Of a DNA stretch of 64,000 nt, positions 56,042 through 64,000 are shown piece after piece. This DNA is from Exiguobacterium antarcticum DSM 14480 (GTDB taxonomy: Bacteria > Bacillota > Bacilli > Exiguobacteriales > Exiguobacteriaceae), in assembly GCF_000685865.1 (NCBI RefSeq), contig NZ_JMKS01000003.1:186001-250000 (forward strand), written 5' to 3'. Every line of letters begins with the position of its first letter. Within the stretch, counting starts at the first letter, position 1. Below the pieces are notes generated by a model that did not search any database, had not been told where the DNA came from, and worked only from the letters and a program-made list of their open reading frames with translations. The translations under genes and the position numbers were made by a program.

Positions 56042-57015
56042 TGATGAAAGCATGGCTTAATGAAACCGGAACGACGGTCGAGAACTGGGTATACACGGAT
56101 GTCGAAACACCGACTCCATCAGCAGGTGAAGCACTGATTCGTGTCCAGGCCGTCGCCTTGAATCCGGTCGATTATAAAGCAACGCGGAATCCCGCTTGGA
56201 GTTATCCGCATATTCCGGGTGTCGATTTGACAGGCGTCGTCGAACAAGTGGGACCGGACGTAACGGATATCCAAGTCGGAGAACGTGTGGCGATTCATAC
56301 GAATCTTCAAAAAAATGGTGCCTTTGCGGAATATGTCGTCGTTGATGCCCGCGCTCTGGCTCACATTCCGGATGCCGTCAGCTTTACGGACGCAGCCGCG
56401 ATTCTCTGCGCCGGGATGACGGCTTACGAAGCGATCCATCAAAAAATGAACACGACGGATAAACAAACGATTTTGATCCATGCCGGAGCCGGTGGTGTGG
56501 GTGGTTTTGGGATTCAACTGGCAAAACGGTTGGGGCTCAATGTCGCAACAACCGCTTCTGCTGATAATCACGATTGGGTCAAACGGCTAGGCGCTGATCT
56601 CGCGATCGATTATCGGAACGAGGATGTCACGCAGGTGATTCGCGACTGGACGAATGGACGTGGTGTCGATTTGATTTTAAATACGGTCGGACGTCAGGAA
56701 GCGACCGATGATTTGGACCGTCTCGCGTTTTCCGGTCAACTTGCTTACATCGCGGGAGGTCCAGATCTTTCCGTCGTCACACCGTTCACATTGTCGCCGT
56801 CGATTCACGAAGTCGCGCTCGCAGCCGCTTATGCGAGTAAAAATGATCGTGCGATTCGCAATCTTGGTCTGATGGCGTCGGAACTTTTACAACTCGTCGC
56901 GAACAAACAACTCGATCCCCTCGTGACGAAAGTTGTTGCTGGATCTGAGATTGCAGAATACCTTGAGTTGCTGTCAAAACGTCACGTCCGCGGAAAAATC
57001 ATCGCGACATTCTAA
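56041..57015 (+). CDS. Zinc-independent quinone oxidoreductase-like MDR protein
   Basis: The 324-residue protein has the medium-chain dehydrogenase/reductase fold: N-terminal GroES-like domain (IPGVDLTGVVEQVG) and a Rossmann domain with AGAGGVGGFGIQLAKRLG. The catalytic zinc cysteines and His of alcohol dehydrogenases are absent, so a quinone oxidoreductase or enone reductase role with NADPH is likely. The start is at ATG 56041, where GGAG lies 7 nt upstream and the base A is shared with the VOC stop. Paired with an HxlR regulator it suggests response to quinones or electrophiles (inference). Confidence 0.85.
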   Translation: MMKAWLNETGTTVENWVYTDVETPTPSAGEALIRVQAVALNPVDYKATRNPAWSYPHIPGVDLTGVVEQVGPDVTDIQVGERVAIHTNLQKNGAFAEYVVVDARALAHIPDAVSFTDAAAILCAGMTAYEAIHQKMNTTDKQTILIHAGAGGVGGFGIQLAKRLGLNVATTASADNHDWVKRLGADLAIDYRNEDVTQVIRDWTNGRGVDLILNTVGRQEATDDLDRLAFSGQLAYIAGGPDLSVVTPFTLSPSIHEVALAAAYASKNDRAIRNLGLMASELLQLVANKQLDPLVTKVVAGSEIAEYLELLSKRHVRGKIIATF

Positions 57016-57038
57016 ATCAATACCTTTTTTATGTACAC

Positions 57039-57083
57039 AAGCAGATGCACTCCTGATTGTTCAAGGGAGCGCATCTGCTTTTT
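57039..57083 (+). terminator. Intrinsic terminator after the VOC-MDR operon
   Basis: AAGCAGATGC and GCATCTGCTT pair over 10 bp with an inner CTCC/GGGAG helix, followed by TTTTTCG. It may also end the opposing GNAT gene. Confidence 0.85.
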
Positions 57084-57098
57084 CGTGCAGTTAGCCTG

Positions 57099-57908
57099 TC
57101 ATTGGTACTTCGGCCGTTTCGTGATTTGAACCGAACGCCCGACCAGTTCAAATCCAATGGCTTGATAAATCTTATTAGAGGTCAGGTTCGACCAGTCGGT
57201 GTAAAGGGAGACCATCGGATAGCTTGTCAATAAATGATCGGCTAGACAGGCAACCAAGTAAGACGCGATGCCTTGTTTCCGCCATCTTTGAGGGGTAAAG
57301 ACGTACGAAATCGTCACGCCGGAAGAGGTTGGTCGACTGGACGATGCCATCGCGAGCAATTGATTACCGTCAAACAAACCAAACAAGGTCCCCGCCTCGA
57401 TATGTTTTCGAATCGTTTGTTGATTCTTCAGCCGGCTTCGTTCCGTCGCCGGTAAGGCACCGGTCTCTTTGATGAATGCCCATCCGAACCGCACCGCATC
57501 ATCCGTAAAAGACGCATCGATCACACGGAATGTATAATCAAGCGCAGCAGGCGGAATCACTTTTCGTAGCGCGTAAACCCCCTGATCCATCTTGATGTGA
57601 AAAGGACTATGAGAAGCCAGTAATGGTTCGATGATCGCCTGCTCTCCGATGTATCCCGGACAGTTCAAAATCCGGGATAACTTCCGGGTTCCATCGTATG
57701 TAAAGGCGTCTCCTGCTAAAATCGCTTGCTCTTCGATCGTTTGAAGCACAACGATCGTCCGGTCTCCTTCTCGCGCAATCGCCATCAAGATTGGAATATC
57801 GCCACGTTCCAAGATTCCGAGCGGCAATTGATGAAGATCAGAACGCTGCTCAAGCAACGGAACGGCAATCTGTTTAAAACTTTCGTAATCACGATAATGA
57901 GTCAACAT
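57099..57908 (-). CDS. GNAT-family N-acetyltransferase
   Basis: The 269-residue protein has a poorly conserved N-terminal half (about 1-125) and a C-terminal GNAT domain with the acetyl-CoA loop RWRKQGIASYLV and a NKIYQAIGFELVG end. Substrate unknown. ATG 57908 follows AAAGGAG and gives a clean start; a longer frame adds 13 residues. It lies alone between two terminators. Confidence 0.85.
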   Translation of the reverse strand: MLTHYRDYESFKQIAVPLLEQRSDLHQLPLGILERGDIPILMAIAREGDRTIVVLQTIEEQAILAGDAFTYDGTRKLSRILNCPGYIGEQAIIEPLLASHSPFHIKMDQGVYALRKVIPPAALDYTFRVIDASFTDDAVRFGWAFIKETGALPATERSRLKNQQTIRKHIEAGTLFGLFDGNQLLAMASSSRPTSSGVTISYVFTPQRWRKQGIASYLVACLADHLLTSYPMVSLYTDWSNLTSNKIYQAIGFELVGRSVQITKRPKYQ

Positions 57909-58017
57909 CTGAAAAACCACTCCTTTTCTCTTTTTCCAGTGTATCAAAAAAAAGAAGCGGACAACGCATTCGTCTGGTTTTTGACGGAATCGTCCGGAGA
58001 CCGGTCGTCCATGCCAT

Positions 58018-58077
58018 AAAAAATACTCGTTGCACGCACCACTAGCGAAACAGCGCGTGACAAACGAGTCATTTTTT
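58018..58077. terminator. Strong terminator after the pyr operon
   Basis: ACTCGTT and AACGAGT (58025-58031 and 58063-58069) with an inner CACGC/GCGTG helix are flanked by six A on one side and six T on the other, so it can act on both strands. The 33 nt between it and the pyrE stop and the 100 nt beyond toward the GNAT gene show no reading frame. Confidence 0.87.
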
Positions 58078-58110
58078 GGGGATCAACATGTGATATTCTA
58101 CTTTTTACGG

Positions 58111-58748
58111 TCAGTTTTGTTTCGCGGCCACCATGAACGCTTCACTCCATTTGACCGGATCGATGGCCCAGTCTTGCAGACGTTCCTGTTCTTCCCGCGA
58201 AATGTAGGATGTCTCGACAGCAGTCTCAAGCAATTCGGAAAATGTCAGCAAAGCATCCGCGTTAACTTGGGCATCCTCTAGATTTTTCATTAATCGTGTC
58301 ATCCCATAAGAGAAAATCGCTTGAATCCGCACGACGGTTGCGCCCGCTGCTTTGACCGCTTGTGTCGCTTCAATCGAAGACATGCCGGTCGACAACAAAT
58401 CCTCAATGACGACGACGCGTTGCCCCGCTTCGATCCGCCCCTCAATTTGATTTCCCTTTCCGTGTGCTTTCGCGCTGCCCCGGACATAAATCATCGGCAG
58501 ACCCAGTCGCTCCGCAACGAGTGCCGCATGGGGAATTCCGGCTGTCGCCGTTCCGGCAATCACATCGACGTGCAACGGTTTGATTCGTTCTGCGAGTAAA
58601 TCCGCAATCAATGTTCGAACGTCGGGACTCGACAACGTCAAACGGTTGTCACAATAAATCGGTGAGCGTAAACCACTTGCCCACGTATACGGTGTATTTG
58701 GCGCAAGCGTCACGGCTTCGATATCGAGTAATGCTTTAGCGAGTTGAT

Positions 58749-58752
<4 letters not shown>
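58111..58752 (-). CDS. pyrE: Orotate phosphoribosyltransferase
   Basis: PyrE joins orotate to PRPP to make OMP. The 213-residue protein has the PRPP motif VVVIEDLLSTGMSS and the hood segment RGSAKAHGKGNQIEG. ATG 58752 overlaps the pyrF stop (ATGA) and has GGAAGGGG 8 nt upstream. It ends the operon. Confidence 0.97.
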
Positions 58753-61075
<2,323 letters not shown>

Positions 61076-61079
<4 letters not shown>

Positions 61080-64000
61080 CGAGTCACCGCCTTTTTCATG
61101 TAGTCGAACTGCTGAATCGGACTGGCTTCAAAGGACAGACTTTCGATGACCCGTAACAACGCTTCCGCCGTATCAAGTGAGGTCAGGCAGACGACGTTAT
61201 TTTCTGCAGCTGCTCGGCGAATAATAAATCCATCTTTTGTGACTTGGGAGTCACGACTCATCGTATTGATGACATACTCGACTTCAGCCTTTTCGATCAG
61301 ATCAAGCATCGATCCTTTTTCTGAACCGATTTTTCCAACGACTTGGACTCGTAATCCCTGTTCGGATAAGAATCCTGCCGTTCCGGCTGTTGCTAGGAGC
61401 GTGAATCCAAGCGCCGTAAACCGTTTAGCGAGATTGAGCATCTCTTGTTTATCTTGGTCCGCGACAGTCATTAGGACCCGGCCATGTTCTGGGATGGCCA
61501 TCCCGGATGCCAGCAATCCTTTATAGAGTGCTTTTTCAAGTGTCCGGTCTGTTCCGATGACTTCACCGGTCGATTTCATTTCCGGTCCGAGCGATGGATC
61601 CACCTCTTTTAATTTCGCAAACGAGAAGACGGGTACTTTGACGGAGACAAGTTCTTCTTCCGGTAAGACACCACTCGACAAGCCATAAGACGCAAGTGTC
61701 TCTCCTAAAATGACGTTCGTTGCGAGCCGGGCGACCGGCAGTCCAGTGACTTTCGAGATGAACGGCACGGTTCGACTCGCCCGCGGATTGACTTCGAGAA
61801 CATACAGCTCCCCGTCCGCGAACACGAATTGAATGTTGAGTAATCCTTTAATCCGGAACGCTTTGGCAATTCGTGTCGTATAGTCGACGATTAAGTCTTT
61901 GATCGATTGCGGCACCCGTTGCGGCGGATAGACACCAATCGAGTCACCGGAGTGAACCCCTGCCCGTTCGATATGTTCCATGATCCCTGGTATCACGACA
62001 TCTTCTCCGTCGCAAATCGCATCGACTTCCAGTTCCATCCCCGTCACATACCGATCGACGAGAACCGGCCGTTCCGGTGAGGCAATGACGGCATGTTTCA
62101 TATAATGTTCCAGTTCTTGTTGCCCATAGACGATTTCCATCGCACGTCCTCCCAGCACATAAGACGGTCGAACGAGAACCGGATAACCGAGTCCCTCTGC
62201 TGCTGCGGTCGCCTCTGCGACCGTGACTGCTGTTTTCCCAGGAGGTTGTGGGATTCCTAGCTGCGTCAAAGCGGCTTCAAACTGTTTCCGGTCTTCCGCC
62301 CGGTCTAAGTCTTCTAATGCCGTCCCCAGAATCGTGACACCTTCTGCTTCCAGCGATTCTGCGAGGTTGATCGCCGTCTGCCCTCCAAACTGAACGATGA
62401 CACCGAGTGGTTGTTCATTTCGAATGACCTCTAACACATCTTCCGTCGTCAACGGTTCAAAATACAGGCGGTCGGAAATGGAGAAGTCCGTTGAGACCGT
62501 TTCGGGGTTGTTATTGACGATGATGGCTTCATAGCCCGCTTCTCGAATCGCTTGGATCGAATGGACAGTGGCATAGTCGAACTCGACCCCCTGCCCAATC
62601 CGGATAGGTCCTGAACCTAAGACGAGTATGGAAGGACGTGTCGTCGGCATCGCTTCATTCTCGACCTCGTATGTCCCGTAATAATAAGGGGTATCAGAAG
62701 CAAACTCAGCAGCACACGTATCGACCATTTTATAGACCGGATGCAAGCCTGCGTCATTTCGAAGGTGCCGGATTTCAGCCTCTGTTTGGTTCGCGACCCG
62801 TGCGAGCATCACATCACTGAACCCGTAACGTTTCGCGTGACGAAGACGTTCTGCTGTCAATCCCTGTTCGATGATGTCCTGTTCGATCCGGTGGATATGA
62901 TGGAGTTTTTCTAAAAAGAGCCGATCGATGCTCGTCCACTCATGTAACTGGTCGACCGAATACCCCCGTTCAATTCCGGCATATAGCGCAAACAGTCGTT
63001 CGTCTGTCGCTTTGACGATTTGACGGTGCAGGTCGGCCTCCTCCATTTCAGCGAAACGAGTCATATGCAAGTCTGACTGTCCGATCTCGAGTGACCGAAC
63101 CGCTTTGAGCAAGGCTTCTTCCATCGTCCGCCCCATCGCCATGACTTCACCTGTCGCCTTCATCTGTGTCCCAAGTGTCCGGTCCGCTGACTCGAACTTA
63201 TCAAACGGCCAACGTGGAATCTTCGCGACGACATAGTCGAGTGCTGGTTCAAACGAAGCAAAACTGGTTTCCGTGATTGGATTCTTTAATTCCGATAACG
63301 CGTAACCAACGGCGATTTTAGCCGCTAGTTTCGCGATCGGATAGCCCGTTGCTTTAGAGGCAAGCGCAGATGAACGAGAGACCCGTGGATTCACTTCGAT
63401 GACATAATACGTGAAGCTCGTTGGGTCGAGGGCAAACTGGATATTACAGCCTCCTTCGATCCCAAGCGCCCGAATGATGTCGAGCGAGACGTTTCGCATC
63501 ATCTGGTAATCCCGGTCTGATAACGTTTGTGTCGGAGCAAAGACGATCGAATCTCCTGTATGGATTCCGACAGGATCAAAGTTCTCCATCGCACAGACGA
63601 TGATCGCTTGATTCGTCCCGTCTCGCATGACTTCGAACTCGACTTCCTTCATGCCGGCAATTGATTTTTCGAGTAAGACTTGTGTCGCAGGACTCGCCTT
63701 GAGTCCGCCTTCGACGATTCGGATGAATTCATCCATCGTCTCCGCAATCCCACCACCCGTTCCGCCCAGCGTATAGGCCGGACGGATGATGATCGGAAGA
63801 CCGATCTTGGCACAAAATTGTTCTGCTTCTTCAACCGTATGCACGATTTCACTTTCCGGGACACCATGACCGAGTCGGAACATCAATTTTCTGAACAAAT
63901 CACGATCTTCAGCTTCTTCGATTGCCGATAATTTTGTTCCCAGCAGTTCGACGCCATACTCTGCTAAAACACCCAGTCGATCCAGTTCAACCGCGAGATT
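61076..64000 (-). CDS. carB: Carbamoyl-phosphate synthase large subunit, N-terminus cut off by the window edge
   Basis: CarB makes carbamoyl phosphate from ammonia, bicarbonate and two ATP. The frame runs open to base 64000 with no start; 974 residues are visible of about 1070, so roughly 90 are missing. Present are the first ATP-grasp domain ([14 protein letters not shown]), the oligomerisation domain, the second ATP-grasp domain ([17 protein letters not shown] onward, [14 protein letters not shown]) and the C-terminal MGS-like allosteric domain ([12 protein letters not shown]). It follows carA in the usual pyr operon, which lies outside. B. subtilis calls it pyrAB. Confidence 0.96.

Overview
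The window looks like a stretch of Exiguobacterium or a close relative (Bacillota, Bacillales). Protein sequences and gene order follow the Bacillus subtilis core block that runs from the pyr operon through priA, prkC, fapR, smc, ffh, sucCD, topA and codVWXY to flgB. The sporulation gene spoVM, expected beside rpmB, is missing, and several neighbours expected from B. subtilis are absent or replaced. Almost everything is on the minus strand, so the text below reads from high to low coordinates in transcription order. No tRNA, rRNA, CRISPR, transposase or prophage gene was seen.

64000-58111: the end of a pyrimidine operon, carB (5' end cut off), pyrK, pyrD, pyrF and pyrE, with overlapping starts and stops, closed by a strong terminator. 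57908-52442: an accessory block with a GNAT acetyltransferase, an HxlR-type regulator divergent from a VOC/oxidoreductase pair with an operator-like dyad between them, a UPF0173 hydrolase, and a small operon for a membrane-anchored DUF4097-type protein and a FUSC/ArAE-type membrane protein. 52379-50685 is rqcH (plus strand).

50519-39115: gmk, rpoZ, coaBC, priA, a fused peptide deformylase/methionyl-tRNA formyltransferase gene, rsmB, prpC, prkC, rsgA and rpe. This couples nucleotide and CoA metabolism, replication restart, N-formylation of initiator tRNA, rRNA methylation and a PASTA kinase/phosphatase pair. A TPP riboswitch with an intrinsic terminator then controls thiT-thiN. A 240-bp nested inverted-repeat element lies between thiN and a plus-strand RocE-like amino-acid permease, followed by rpmB (plus).

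35482-25304: yloU-fakA, sdaAB-sdaAA-recG, then fapR-plsX-fabD-fabG-acpP-rnc with a clear FapR operator. A UPF0435 gene on the plus strand separates rnc from smc. 24926-16414: smc-ftsY, ylxM-ffh, rpsP-rimM-trmD-rplS (with an L19-type leader). 16322-10556: lepB, rbgA, rnhB, a FliK-like/FlhB-C-like pair (ylqG-ylqH), and sucC-sucD with a cre-like site inside the promoter. 10491-2437: dprA-topA-trmFO-xerC-hslV-hslU-codY. 2188-1: the start of the flagellar operon flgB-flgC-fliE-fliF (fliF cut off).

Start codons were chosen by Shine-Dalgarno spacing and family alignment from memory; several differ from the longest open frame (for example GTG starts for fakA, yloU and gmk). Promoters, operators and terminators were read by eye.
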